Assembly (NCBI GenBank): GCA_943789485.1
Contig: CALSUH010000009.1
Coordinates: 1 to 47,793 of the forward strand
Direction: 5' to 3'
Length of the DNA: 47,793 nt
From: an uncultured Pseudomonadales bacterium
GTDB taxonomy: Bacteria; Pseudomonadota; Gammaproteobacteria; Pseudomonadales; Pseudohongiellaceae
The notes under the pieces are model-generated. The model was not told the origin of the DNA. It was given only the letters and a program-made list of their open reading frames with translations, and searched no databases. Of this stretch, positions 38,726 through 47,793 are shown one piece after another. The first letter of the stretch is position 1; every line of letters starts with the position of its first letter. The translations under genes and the position numbers were made by a program.

Positions 38726-39262
38726 ATGTTTAACATCGGCTCATTCGAAGTCCTGCTGATATTTATCATTGCACTGCTCGTGCTTGGCCCAGAGCGACTG
38801 CCTGGCGCCGTGCGCACCACCGGTTTATGGATCGGCAGGTTTCGTCGCAGCTTCTATAAGGTGAAGAACGAGATCGAAAGAGAGTTGAACGCAGACGAGA
38901 TTCGGCGCCAGCTCCACAATGAAACTGTTATGGCTGAAATCGAAGATGCCAAGTCAAACTTCGAAGGCGTAGCAAAAGACACCGAGAAGTCAGTTAACAA
39001 CATCGTAAATTCTGCCAACTTCGATCCGGGCGCCTCTCAAGCTTCAGCAGATGCCGCTAAGAAAAATAGCAGCGAGGAGAGCGCCGCCGTAGAGTCTCTA
39101 GCTAAGAATGACAAGTCGCTTACGGGCGAATTGAAAGACATGAGCAATCAGGTAGAAGAAGTAACCAAGCAAATCTATAGCGGCGGCAAGAACCCAAAGC
39201 TAGCTGACTCTGACAATTCCACCGACTCCCTTGATTTTAAGAAAGAAAATGGCAACAGCTGA
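38726..39262 (+). CDS. tatB: Sec-independent translocase subunit TatB
   Basis: Works with TatC as the twin-arginine signal receptor. The 178-residue protein starts [20 protein letters not shown], one membrane helix, then [23 protein letters not shown] with the conserved GPERLP motif and amphipathic helix. A long charged, low-complexity tail follows. The 3' end overlaps tatC by 14 bases. Confidence 0.96.
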   Translation: MFNIGSFEVLLIFIIALLVLGPERLPGAVRTTGLWIGRFRRSFYKVKNEIERELNADEIRRQLHNETVMAEIEDAKSNFEGVAKDTEKSVNNIVNSANFDPGASQASADAAKKNSSEESAAVESLAKNDKSLTGELKDMSNQVEEVTKQIYSGGKNPKLADSDNSTDSLDFKKENGNS

Positions 39263-40001
39263 AGAACAGAAAGAGTTAACACTCATCGATCACCTCATTG
39301 AACTGAGAGATCGAATTCTTAAAAGCATAATAGCGATAATACTATTCTTCCTGTGTTTGTTTTACTTCTCCAATGAGATCTACACCTATGTTGTCGATCC
39401 GCTGCTGCGGGCCTTGCCAGAAGGGTCTACGATGATAGCGATCGACCCCACGTCGCCGTTTTTCGCGCCTTTCAAGCTCACCTTCTATGTTTCGTTTCTT
39501 CTTGCTGCACCGTATGTGCTCTATCAGCTGTGGTCGTTTATTGCTCCGGGGTTGTATAAGAATGAAAAAAGCGTCGCGATACCACTTTTCATCTCTAGCG
39601 TTCTGCTCTTCTATGGAGGCATTGCGTTCGCTCGTTACGTTCTATTTCCCTTTGCTTTCGCGTTTTTTATATCAGTAGCACCTGAAGGTATCTCGGTAAT
39701 GCCTGATATTAATAGCGTTCTCAGTTTTGCGCTTACCATCTTCTTAGCCTTCGGCATCGCTTTCGAGGTTCCTATAGCCGTGTTCATTCTGATCTGGACA
39801 GGTATCGCCGAACCAGATTCTCTATCAGAGAAGCGCCCCTATGTAATCGTTGGTTGCTTCATCGTGGGCATGTTGCTGACACCGTCCGACCCGTTCACGC
39901 AGTCGATGCTGGCAATACCGATGTGGCTGTTGTTTGAGGTGGGGATTATCGCAGGCCGCATGGTGAAGAAACGCCAACCTAGGGATGAGGCAGACGCCTG
40001 A
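39249..40001 (+). CDS. tatC: Sec-independent translocase subunit TatC
   Basis: Polytopic core of the Tat receptor. From ATG 39249 ([22 protein letters not shown]) the 250-residue protein has the family N-terminal motif [11 protein letters not shown], then [38 protein letters not shown] segments and six predicted membrane helices. An earlier in-frame ATG at 39231 is less likely. It ends the tatABC operon. Confidence 0.97.
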   Translation: MATAEEQKELTLIDHLIELRDRILKSIIAIILFFLCLFYFSNEIYTYVVDPLLRALPEGSTMIAIDPTSPFFAPFKLTFYVSFLLAAPYVLYQLWSFIAPGLYKNEKSVAIPLFISSVLLFYGGIAFARYVLFPFAFAFFISVAPEGISVMPDINSVLSFALTIFLAFGIAFEVPIAVFILIWTGIAEPDSLSEKRPYVIVGCFIVGMLLTPSDPFTQSMLAIPMWLLFEVGIIAGRMVKKRQPRDEADA

Positions 40002-40127
40002 GATTAGGGCTGAAAGATTCCATAGCACTCTTGGTATTTGGACTGTTCCCAGATCAAGGCATGTCTTTGTCGACGTCCGTCAGCTCGGAATAATTGAGCA
40101 GGACTAGAATGCCGACCACTTAATTAT

Positions 40128-41267
40128 ATGGGGTTTATTTTGGGATTTTTCCATAGCATAGCTAACACAATTAAATACCCAATTTGTATTTTATTTATCC
40201 TTGCCTTCTTACTATTTATTTTCCTTACTTTCTCACCTGTATTTGGCGCGTCTCCAGATAAGAATAGTAGAGTCATTATTGAAGGTTCAGAAAACTTTGT
40301 TACTGGCAAGTTTCTCAATTTAAAGTCAAATTATACTAACACAGCATCTCTTTCAGACTCTTCCGATAAGGGCTCAACATTAATGAGCTGGATATTTCCT
40401 GCTGAAGATAAAAACCCTATAGCCTCTCTTCCAACGATTCAATTTCATGGAAATACTTTAACCGAGGGAAAGTTTGTTTGGCTAGGACACTCTACATTAC
40501 TAATAAATACGGCTGGTTTAATTGTAATGACAGACCCCGTATTCAATAGAGCTTCTCCGGTGCCCATTTTTGGAAAGCCTTTTGCTTACGAGAACCCAAC
40601 AAATATCGATGACTTACCAAAAGTTAATGCTGTCATAATTTCTCATGATCACTATGACCATCTTGATTCCACGGCAATCAAAGACCTTTCAAAAATTGTT
40701 GATCGATTTTTTGTGCCATTAGGCGTTAAAGCGCATCTAGAAAGATGGGGGGTTGATGCCGATAAAATTAGCGAGCTTGATTGGCATGACAGTGAGGACT
40801 ATAAAAATGTTAAATTCACTCTAACACCTGCCCAACATTTTAGTGGTCGGGCGCCGGGAAAAATAAACTCAACTTTGTGGGGCTCATGGATAGTTTCTTC
40901 AGAAGAAGTAAAGGTCTACTTTAGTGGTGATGGTGGTTATTCAGAAACATTTAAAGAGCTAGGCGAGCGATACGGTCCTTTTGATATTGCTTTTGTTGAA
41001 AACGGCGCTTACAACGCAGACTGGTCAGACGTTCATATGTTTCCCAATGAAACCGTTCAGGCCAGTCTTGACCTAAAAGCCAACGTACTTTTTCCAATTC
41101 ATTGGTCTAAATTTGACCTCTCTATTCACCCTTGGGATGAGCCAATAATTTACACCACCAAAGAGGCTGGCCGAAGAAATGTCAATATTACAACGCCAAT
41201 GATTGGTGAAGTATTTGACTTAACCAACTTGCCAAACAATCCCTGGTGGGAGGCACTTAGAAATTGA
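40128..41267 (+). CDS. membrane-anchored metallo-beta-lactamase-fold hydrolase (NAPE-PLD/UlaG-like)
   Basis: The 379-residue protein has an N-terminal hydrophobic segment (about 16-40) that is a signal peptide or anchor, then an MBL domain. The zinc ligands are all visible: HDHYDHLD (His173, His175, Asp177, His178), His237 in AQHFSG, Asp268 in SGDGGY and His325 in FPIHWSK. FVWLGHSTLLI and MTDPVFNRASP place it with NAPE-phospholipase D-like and UlaG-like proteins; the substrate is unknown. Hand counts of four lines give about 38% G+C against 50% or more in neighbouring genes. It is flanked by ordinary core genes, so recent acquisition is likely. Confidence 0.85.
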   Translation: MGFILGFFHSIANTIKYPICILFILAFLLFIFLTFSPVFGASPDKNSRVIIEGSENFVTGKFLNLKSNYTNTASLSDSSDKGSTLMSWIFPAEDKNPIASLPTIQFHGNTLTEGKFVWLGHSTLLINTAGLIVMTDPVFNRASPVPIFGKPFAYENPTNIDDLPKVNAVIISHDHYDHLDSTAIKDLSKIVDRFFVPLGVKAHLERWGVDADKISELDWHDSEDYKNVKFTLTPAQHFSGRAPGKINSTLWGSWIVSSEEVKVYFSGDGGYSETFKELGERYGPFDIAFVENGAYNADWSDVHMFPNETVQASLDLKANVLFPIHWSKFDLSIHPWDEPIIYTTKEAGRRNVNITTPMIGEVFDLTNLPNNPWWEALRN

Positions 41268-41341
41268 GCTGAAATCGAGTTCGATATCATTTGGGAAGCT
41301 ATGAAAAAGGGATGTTAGAGAATTACTCAGAGACACCCAAG

Positions 41342-41779
41342 TCAGACTTTGAGAATAAACGTGACCGGCCCATCGTTTTCCAAACTAACTTGCATATCTG
41401 CGCCGAACTTTCCTGATTGCACAAACTCATACTGTTTTCGCGCGGCTTGCTCTAGCTTGTCGTAGATTACTTCGGCCTCCCCTGGAGGCTTAGCAGATGA
41501 GAACCCTGGGCGAAGCCCTTTGTGTGTTTCGGCAGCTAGAGTAAATTGCGACACCAGCATCAGCTCGCCGCCGAGATCCTTTAAATCGAGATTCATTTTG
41601 CCGTCTGCGTCGGCAAAGATTCTGTAGGCGAGAATCTTATCGAGCAATTTTTGCGCGAGCTTGTCGTCGTCGTCTTTCTCAATGCCAATCAACGCGAGCA
41701 GGCCCTGACCAATATCGGCATGCAGTGTACCGTCGATATGAACTTGCGCCCAATTAACACGCTGAATAAGTGCAATCAC
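41342..41779 (-). CDS. dtd: D-aminoacyl-tRNA deacylase
   Basis: Hydrolyses D-aminoacyl and glycyl-tRNA(Ala) esters, protecting translation from D-amino acids. The 145-residue protein has MIALIQRVNWAQVHIDGTLH, the SQFTL motif in LMLVSQFTLAAETHKGLRPG and the NDGPVTFIL C-terminal motif containing the Gly-cisPro. Length matches E. coli Dtd (145). The frame is intact, unlike the three genes beside it. Confidence 0.98.
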   Translation of the reverse strand: MIALIQRVNWAQVHIDGTLHADIGQGLLALIGIEKDDDDKLAQKLLDKILAYRIFADADGKMNLDLKDLGGELMLVSQFTLAAETHKGLRPGFSSAKPPGEAEVIYDKLEQAARKQYEFVQSGKFGADMQVSLENDGPVTFILKV

Positions 41780-41802
41780 ATGCCCCCCTTGCTCATCGAC
41801 CT

Positions 41803-42765
41803 CTAGCCAAAAGTTTCGAGCTTCTTAGCAATGTCTTTAGTGGCACGTATCAAGGCATCCACCGTTCCAGGTTCTGACGCGGAGTGACCTGATTCCCGAA
41901 CTATATGCAGCTCTGCCGCCGGCCACTGCTTATGCAATGCTAATGCGTTTTCTACAGGGCAGACCATATCATAGCGGCCGTGGACAATTCTGCCGGGGAT
42001 GTGACGAATAAGATGCATATTCTCTAGAATGTGATTCTCATCGATAAAGCCCTTGTTCATGAAATAGTGCGCTTCTAACCGAGCGAGGGCGAGCGCATTG
42101 TGCGCTTTGGTAAAGCTCGCCAGAGCTTCAGGGCTTGGCCGCAACTTGGAGCAACTGCCTTCCCATGCCGACCAATGCTTGGCTGCGGCCATCCGCGCAA
42201 GCTCGTCATGGCCAATTAGCCTTTCATAGTAGGCCTTGATTAGATCACCACGCTCAGCATTCGGAATGTGGTTAACAAACGCGTCCCAGGAATCTGGAAA
42301 GACTCGCCTTGCACCATCGGTATACAACCAATCTAAGTCGCACTGCCTACAAAGGAAAATACCGCGCAGGATAAGCGCGAGCACGCCTAGTCTGGGAATG
42401 CCTGTGCATAAAGCAGGCTTAGCGTTGAACCCCATGAGCCCCCAAATAACACCCACTTATCTACGTCGAGAAACTCGCGTATGACTTCAATGTCCGCGAT
42501 TAGCTCTTCCGTGGTATTGTTTTCAAGCTCGCCATGGGGAGTCGAGCGGCCACAGCCGCGCTGATCGAAGGTAATAATGCGATAGACAGCAGGGTCGTAG
42601 AAACGACGGGAACTCGGCATCACAAGCTCCACCGGGACCACCATGCACGAATACAATAGGTAGGCCATCGACATTGCCTGCCTCGTCTACATACAGCTGA
42701 TGCGTAGCTGAGACTTTTAACTGATGGCGTTTGTAAGGTTTGAGTTCGGGGCAGAGAATCTGCAT
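41803..42765 (-). pseudogene. pip: proline iminopeptidase with two single-base frameshifts
   Basis: Alpha/beta-hydrolase that removes N-terminal proline. The protein is spread over three frames. The first starts MQILCPELKPYKRHQLKV and carries the oxyanion-hole HGGPGG. The second has YRIITFDQRGCGRSTPHGELENN and the nucleophile elbow GGSWGSTLSL. The third runs from LILRGIFLCRQ to the catalytic His in RESGHSAS. An extra base near 42611-42612 and a missing base near 42388-42392 explain the shifts; correcting both restores a normal sequence of about 320 residues. Conserved residues are otherwise preserved, which favours sequence error over decay. Confidence 0.85.
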
Positions 42766-42857
42766 AGGACAGACCTAATTCTAACTAAGGGGGTGGGTAC
42801 GCCCTTCTGCAAGAGCGCGTTTAGTACTGTTAGGCCAGTAAACTGCGATACGCTACG

Positions 42858-44682
42858 CTAGCGCGCTGCAGCTCCACGGCTGTGCCGCTTACGTTCATTT
42901 TCGGTTAGCAATTTCTTACGCAGACGAATATTCTCAGGCGTCACCTCAACCAATTCGTCGTCGGCAATGAACTCCATAGCCTGCTCGAGTGTATGTGTAG
43001 TGGGCGGCGTTAGCACGATATTCTCATCGGTACCTGAGGCGCGAACATTTGTCAGCTGCTTGCCCTTGATCGGGTTAACAGCCAGATCGTTCTCGCGACT
43101 GTGCAAACCGATGATCATGCCTTCGTAGGTTTCTACGTTTGGTCCTACGAATAACTTGCCACGGTCCTGCAGATTAAATAATGAGAAGCCTAACACCTTG
43201 CCTTTCACCATGGAGACTAGGACGCCTCTGGTGCGCACAGCCAGATCCATATCTTTATAGTCGCCGTAGTGATCGAATACGTGAGTCATCAAGCCCGAGC
43301 CTGATGTCATGCTTAAAAACATAGAGCGGAAGCCAATCAATCCCGCGGGTAGGAATCAAGAACTGCAAGCGAACCCGGCCCTTGCCGTCTGGCAGCATAT
43401 CCTGCAAGTCTGCGCGGCGCTGACCCAACTCTTCCATCACCGAGCCCTGATGTTGATCATCGCAATCCACGACTAACGATTCGACAGGCTCTTTCAATAT
43501 GCCGTCTTCTTCATGAAGAATAACTTCCGGCCTGGACACCGCAAGTTCAAACCCTTCGCGGCGCATGCTCTCGATCAACACCGAAAGATGCAATTCACCG
43601 CGGCCTGAGACTTTGTATTTGTCTGGCGTCTCGCCTTGTTCAACGCGCAAGGCAACGTTGTAAAGCAATTCTCTCTCGAGCCGATCCCGGATTTGCCGGG
43701 TAGTAATGTACTTACCTTCGCGTCCTGCAAACGGCGAATCATTTACCTGAAATGTCATGCTGATCGTCGGCTCATCTACCGACAGCGGGTTCATCGCTTC
43801 GGGATGATCTGGGTCACAAAGCGTGTCAGAAATATTTAGCTTATCAACACCGGAGATACAAACTATCTCTCCAGCCTGAGCCTCATCTACGTCGATTCGT
43901 TCCAGACCTAGATGACTTTTAATCTGCAGGATCTTTCCTTTGCGGGAGTGTCCTTCGTGATCGACAATGACTACTTGCTGATTGCGAAACACCTTCCCGC
44001 GCGTAACACGGCCTACACCAATAACGCCGACGTAGCTGTTGTAGTCCAATGCACTAATCTGCATCTGAAACGGTCCATCGATGACAACATCTGGCGGTGG
44101 AACTTTCTCGATCACTGTCTCAAAAAGTGGCTCCATGTTGTCCGTCATCTGATCCATCTCATGGCCGGCGAAGCCCTCTAGCGCTGAGGCGTAGATTATT
44201 GGAAAGTCTAACTGCTCGTCTGTCGCACCTAGCTTATCGAATAGGTCGAACACTTCGTTAACCACCCAATCGGGTCGTGCACCGTGACGATCGATCTTGT
44301 TTATCACGACGATAGGATTGAGGCCTTGTGCGAATGCCTTTTGTGTCACGAAACGAGTCTGCGGCATTGGGCCGTCGACGGCATCCACCAGCAGCAGCAC
44401 ACTGTCTACCATCGATAGTACGCGCTCAACCTCACCACCAAAATCGGCGTGGCCCGGCGTATCCACAATATTGATGTGGTAACCGTTCCAGTTAATAGCC
44501 GTATTCTTCGCTAGAATCGTGATACCACGCTCGCGTTCCTGATCGTTCGAATCCATCATTCGCTCGACATTCGCACCGCGTGACTCGATAGTTCCGGATT
44601 GATGAAGCAATTTATCAACCAACGTAGTCTTACCATGGTCAACGTGCGCGATGATCGCAATATTTCGAATCTTTTCAATCAC
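42858..44682 (-). pseudogene. typA: ribosome-associated GTPase TypA/BipA with one frameshift
   Basis: Translational GTPase that acts on the ribosome under stress and in 50S assembly. Start GTG at 44682 (MIEKIRNIAIIAHVDHGKTTL) with GGCGGA upstream. G motifs [19 protein letters not shown] and NKIDRHGA are intact, as are domains II and III through FLIPTRG. There one extra base (43339-43340, TT for T) shifts the frame, and the C-terminal domain continues in another frame as IGFRSMFLSMTSGSGLMTHV to residue 607 or so. Removing that base gives the family sequence RGMIGFRS. Confidence 0.9.
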
Positions 44683-44895
44683 TGTAGTTCCGCCTAAATA
44701 TTTAGCCTACAGCTCCCAGGGGAGAAGTAGGGTACAGCTCTGATCTGTTCATAGTTTGCCTCTACAAATAGATAGATAGGCAATAAAGAGACGGAGAGCG
44801 GCTGCACAAAAGGCGGCGAGTATACACGAGACGGCGCCGAAAGATTAGTTATCTAAAGGATTTATTTCGCTTAAAGGCTGTTGATTCTGGTGCTT

Positions 44896-46376
44896 TTACG
44901 GCTTAGCCAGCTCCAAAACCGCGACATTGGCGAAGCCTTCGTCGACTAGGTTGGCGGCGTGGAGGCGGCTCATCATGCCCTTTCCACAATACAGCAGATA
45001 ATTCTTGTCCTTGTCTAAGTCCGCAAAGCCGCTGCGTAGTTTATAAAACGGTATATTCAGCAGCACGCCCGGGCTGGGTCTCCCCATCCAGCATCAATGG
45101 TTTGAGCTCGACCTCATCCGGATGACGAATGTCGATTACCGTGCTATTGCTAGCAAGCGTCTTAACGATTTTGATCTCGGCAACTTTGCCTATCCAGGTC
45201 AGCCACCAAGTCAGTGATGAGTTGATGTTTAGCGTTGTCTATCGCGGCATCCAAAACAGCGAAATCGAACCGAGTCTCCTCACTTTCTATGCGGTGCGGT
45301 TTTGCCCTGCGTAGTTGGCTTTTTGGAGATCACCGGCACAATATTCTGGTATGTCTCTTGGAAAACTCTTCGGTGCCAATCTCTCGTGCAATATCGATAA
45401 TTTGCTGTTTATCGCTTGTCGCCAGCGGCCGCAACACCAAGGCGTCGGTTACAGAATCGATAACTGCTAGGTTCGGCAGAGTCTGACTCGATACCTGCGC
45501 TACACTCTCGCCAGTCACCAGTGCCTCTATATGCAGGCCTGCCGCAATTTGCTCAGCCGCGCGCAGCATCATGCGCTTCAGGATGACACCCATCTGTGCG
45601 TTATCCACCTTGTTCAGTATCTCCTCCACCACGCCTTCAAAGGGAACCGAGATAAACTTCACTCGATGTGAGGAGTGATATTTCATCCACAAGAATAAGG
45701 CCACCTCTTTCACAGCAAGCTCATGCGCCCTGCCACCAAGATTGAAGAAACAGTAATGGGTTTGCAGCCCGCGCTTAATACACGAGTAGCTGGAAACAGA
45801 AGAATCAAAGCCTCCCGAGATCAAAGACAGCACCGAATCCTGACAACCCAGGGGAAACCCACCCATGCCGGCTCTTTGGTCACGCACCATGAACACAACG
45901 TCATCGCGCACTTCTATCAAGACGGTAACATCAGGATCCTTCAGCCGAACGCCCGCCGCGTCGGTCTGAGTGTTAAGCCCTGCGCCTACATGACGCTCTA
46001 CATCGGTAGATTTAAAAGCATGCTTGCCATTGCGCTTGCAACGAACGGCGAAGGTCTTACCCACTAATTTTTCACGGTAGTATTCCAGCGCCAAATCTAA
46101 CATCGCATCCAAATCCGTGCGGGGATACTTGTCGACGTGCAGAAACTTCGCAATACCCGGCGTACAGGCTAACCTTTCGCTTATCTGAGCTATAAGCACA
46201 GGTTCATCCGTCGAGGTTTGGACTTCTAAATTATCCCACTCCCCGGCAACACAGACAGCAGGATCAATTTCGGAAACAACCGATCTTATGTTCTTACGCA
46301 ACTGACGAATAAAGCGCCTGCGCACTGGACGGGTCTTGATGGTGATTTCGGGAAAAAGCTTAACCAGGAATAACAT
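44896..46376 (-). pseudogene. thiI: tRNA sulfurtransferase ThiI with about four frameshifts near the 3' end
   Basis: Makes 4-thiouridine in tRNA and supplies sulfur for thiamine. From ATG 46376 ([14 protein letters not shown]) the ferredoxin-like and THUMP domains and the PP-loop SGGFDSS (187-193) are intact to about residue 340. Indels are then needed near 45355-45361 (missing base), 45308-45312, 45184-45187 and 45079-45083 (extra bases). Bridged, the protein continues through [40 protein letters not shown] and [19 protein letters not shown]. It ends in a rhodanese domain, [10 protein letters not shown] and [12 protein letters not shown] with the persulfide Cys. Confidence 0.85.
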
Positions 46377-46512
46377 CTTATCTCTATCTTGTTTTGATCA
46401 ATTCTGTAGCCGACCCTGTCCAAGTCGGCGATAATTTAGAGGGCATCTAGTCAAATTTTTTCAAGATCGCTGATTTTATGCAGACGCAAGAGCAAGCAAC
46501 TATTCCTCCTTA

Positions 46513-46530
46513 TTGCACTATTTAAGGTGC
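46513..46530 (+). promoter_or_regulatory. candidate NtrC binding site 1
   Basis: TTGCACTATTTAAGGTGC is an imperfect palindrome close to the NtrC consensus (TGCAC, spacer, GGTGCA). Its centre is about 126 bases upstream of the predicted sigma-54 start and 31 bases from site 2, about three helical turns. Confidence 0.65.
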
Positions 46531-46544
46531 TTTTTAGTTGAGAA

Positions 46545-46561
46545 TGCGCTTTTATGGTGCG
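46545..46561 (+). promoter_or_regulatory. candidate NtrC binding site 2
   Basis: TGCGCTTTTATGGTGCG matches the NtrC half-sites with one change per arm. Its centre is about 95 bases upstream of the predicted start. Two sites about 32 bp apart near -140 and -108 is the arrangement of the E. coli glnA enhancer. Confidence 0.6.
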
Positions 46562-46622
46562 TTTTAATTTGCTGCAGATCTCTATTCCCCCGTAAAATAA
46601 GGCTTTGCAGCGATACCAGTAC

Positions 46623-46638
46623 TGGCATATATTTTGCT
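46623..46638 (+). promoter_or_regulatory. candidate sigma-54 promoter for glutamine synthetase
   Basis: TGGCATATATTTTGCT has the invariant GG (46624-46625) and GC (46636-46637) separated by exactly ten bases and matches TGGCAC-N5-TTGCW at nearly all positions. Transcription would begin near 46648, leaving about 210 bases of leader. Confidence 0.7.
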
Positions 46639-46860
46639 CCTCCCCTAGTACACAAGGCAAGCCGCAGAAGTATAATCGATTATGCATCGGATAACTTTAC
46701 CAGGCAGCCCTTTGTTAAAGTGGCAGCAAAAGCTGGTAAGATCTCTCAGCTTCCCTAGGCCGGTATAAGGCAGCAAGCGCTATACCGCGGGGCACGGAAA
46801 AACGAGCACAAGTCATACATTATCAAGTAGTCGATACCGATTAGGAGAAAAGGACAGAAA

Positions 46861-47793
46861 ATGAAATCTAAACTAGAATACATCTGGCTTGATGGCTATA
46901 AGCCAACTCAAACCTTACGCAGCAAGACTCAAGTACGCGATAATTTTGGCGGCACTCTTGATGAATGCCCAGTATGGTCATTCGATGGCAGTTCTACCCT
47001 GCAAGCCGAAGGCAATGATTCCGACTGCTTACTTAAGCCAGTCGCGGTCTATCCCGATCCGGATCGCGCGAATGCCTATCTGGTGATGACCGAAGTAATG
47101 AATGCCGACGGCACACCGCACTCATCAAATGGTCGCGCCACTATCGATGATGATGATGCTGACTTCTGGTTCGGTTTCGAACAGGAATACTTCCTGTGGG
47201 ACCTAAAGACCAACCTTCCTCCTGGCTTCCCTTCAGGTGGCTACCCTGGCCCTCAAGGGCCTTATTACTGCTCTGTTGGCGCCCAGAATGCCTTCGGCCG
47301 CGACGTAATCGAAGACCACATGGACCTGTGTCTTGAAGCTGGACTCAACTTTGAAGGCATCAACGCTGAAGTTGCCGCGGGTCAGTGGGAATTTCAAATT
47401 TTTGCAAAGGGCGCTAAAAATGCTGGCGACCAAATCTGGATCGCAAGATACCTGCTGGAGCGCACAGCTGAGCGCTACGGACTGGCGATCAACTACGAGC
47501 CCAAGCCACTAGGTAAAGATCTAGACTGGAATGGCTCCGGCATGCACGCTAACTTTTCGAACGGCCCTATGCGTGAAAACGGTGATGAGTCTATCTTCAC
47601 CAGAATATGCGAAGCCTTCAGTAAGAATATCGATCGCCATATCAGTGTATATGGCGCAAACAACGACCAACGATTGACAGGCCTGCACGAAACTCAAGCG
47701 ATCGACGAATTCAGCTACGGCGTTTCTGACCGCGGCGCGTCAATTCGTATTCCAATTGGCACTGTTGAAGATGGCTGGAAGGGGCGTCTAGAA
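46861..47793 (+). CDS. glutamine synthetase, type II (GSII), C-terminal end beyond window
   Basis: Assimilates ammonia into glutamine. The first 311 codons are visible, starting MKSKLEYIWLDGYKPTQTLR with AGGAGA and AAGGA upstream. The motifs WSFDGSST, FGFEQEYFLWD, GGYPGPQGPYYCSVG, INAEVAAGQWEFQIF, DWNGSGMHANFS, NDQRLTGLHET and SYGVSDRGASIRIPI are those of the GSII (eukaryote-like) family. GSI, the usual GlnA of gammaproteobacteria, has NKTEYEGGN-type motifs and an adenylylation loop, which are not seen. It occupies the conserved thiI-glnA position. The frame is open at the window end; family length suggests only a few dozen residues are missing. Confidence 0.92.
   Translation, partial: MKSKLEYIWLDGYKPTQTLRSKTQVRDNFGGTLDECPVWSFDGSSTLQAEGNDSDCLLKPVAVYPDPDRANAYLVMTEVMNADGTPHSSNGRATIDDDDADFWFGFEQEYFLWDLKTNLPPGFPSGGYPGPQGPYYCSVGAQNAFGRDVIEDHMDLCLEAGLNFEGINAEVAAGQWEFQIFAKGAKNAGDQIWIARYLLERTAERYGLAINYEPKPLGKDLDWNGSGMHANFSNGPMRENGDESIFTRICEAFSKNIDRHISVYGANNDQRLTGLHETQAIDEFSYGVSDRGASIRIPIGTVEDGWKGRLE

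Larger units (their letters stand above)
46377..46860 (+). promoter_or_regulatory. 484-bp thiI/glutamine synthetase divergent control region
   Basis: It contains two NtrC-like sites, a sigma-54 promoter match and a leader of about 210 bases. In the leader, CGGTATA and TATACCG (around 46760-46790) can form a 7-bp stem and CTTTA/TAAAG another small one. No protein-coding gene is convincing here; a 78-codon minus frame (46451-46687) runs through the regulatory sites and has no family resemblance. Confidence 0.7.

Noticed and set aside
42858..43340. Separate gene for the TypA C-terminal domain starting at a TTG
   Set aside because: Removing one base at 43339-43340 joins it seamlessly to the upstream TypA frame (RGMIGFRS); the TTG exists only because of the extra base.
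42388..45361. Programmed ribosomal frameshifting in pip, typA and thiI
   Set aside because: The shifts are of both signs, occur at unrelated short sequences, lack slippery heptamers and would require seven events in three adjacent genes.
46451..46687. 78-codon minus-strand ORF upstream of the glutamine synthetase
   Set aside because: It overlaps the NtrC and sigma-54 sites and has no recognisable motif; the regulatory reading explains the region better.

Overview
The window is a chromosomal backbone segment of a gammaproteobacterium. Gene orders match the Pseudomonas/Cellvibrionales-type core: dapB-carA-carB-greA with divergent yhbY, then rlmE-ftsH-folP; pilMNOPQ-aroK-aroB-damX-hemE; priA-SPOR protein-hslV-hslU-ubiE-ubiJ-ubiB-hisI-hisE-tatABC; dtd-pip-typA-thiI-glutamine synthetase. 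A marine, OMG/Pseudohongiella-like lineage is plausible but is an inference from gene content. No rRNA, tRNA, CRISPR array, prophage or complete insertion sequence was seen.

Layout. 1-9.8 kb: folate (folP, cut by the window edge), membrane protease ftsH, rRNA methyltransferase rlmE, ribosome-associated yhbY, greA, carbamoyl-phosphate synthase and dapB. 9.8-14.1 kb: a less conserved stretch with an unexplained 400-bp segment, a DmdC/FadE-like acyl-CoA dehydrogenase, comF, two local duplications and a stand-alone C-terminal piece of a TonB-dependent receptor. 14.2-24.7 kb: folK, hemE, damX, aroB, aroK and the type IV pilus assembly set pilQPONM. 24.7-31.7 kb: a PBP1a-type penicillin-binding protein, rpmE, chorismate mutase, priA and an FtsN-like SPOR protein. 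31.9-40 kb: the HslVU protease, a DUF971 protein, ubiquinone genes, hisI/hisE and the Tat translocase. 40.1-41.3 kb: an AT-rich metallo-hydrolase, probably acquired. 41.3-46.4 kb: dtd, pip, typA and thiI; the last three carry about seven single-base frameshifts within 3 kb. 46.5-47.8 kb: a type II glutamine synthetase behind an apparent NtrC/sigma-54 control region.

I see no multi-gene system that I would call new. The unusual signals are small and mostly regulatory: a 29-codon hydrophobic ORF bridging ftsH and folP; an 11-bp tandem repeat that forms an upstream ORF overlapping the yhbY start; a tandem duplication that forms an upstream ORF overlapping the comF start; a leader ORF plus terminator before carA; hairpins on both sides of tatA; and the glutamine synthetase swap under classical nitrogen control. 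The frameshift cluster is most simply local sequence error.
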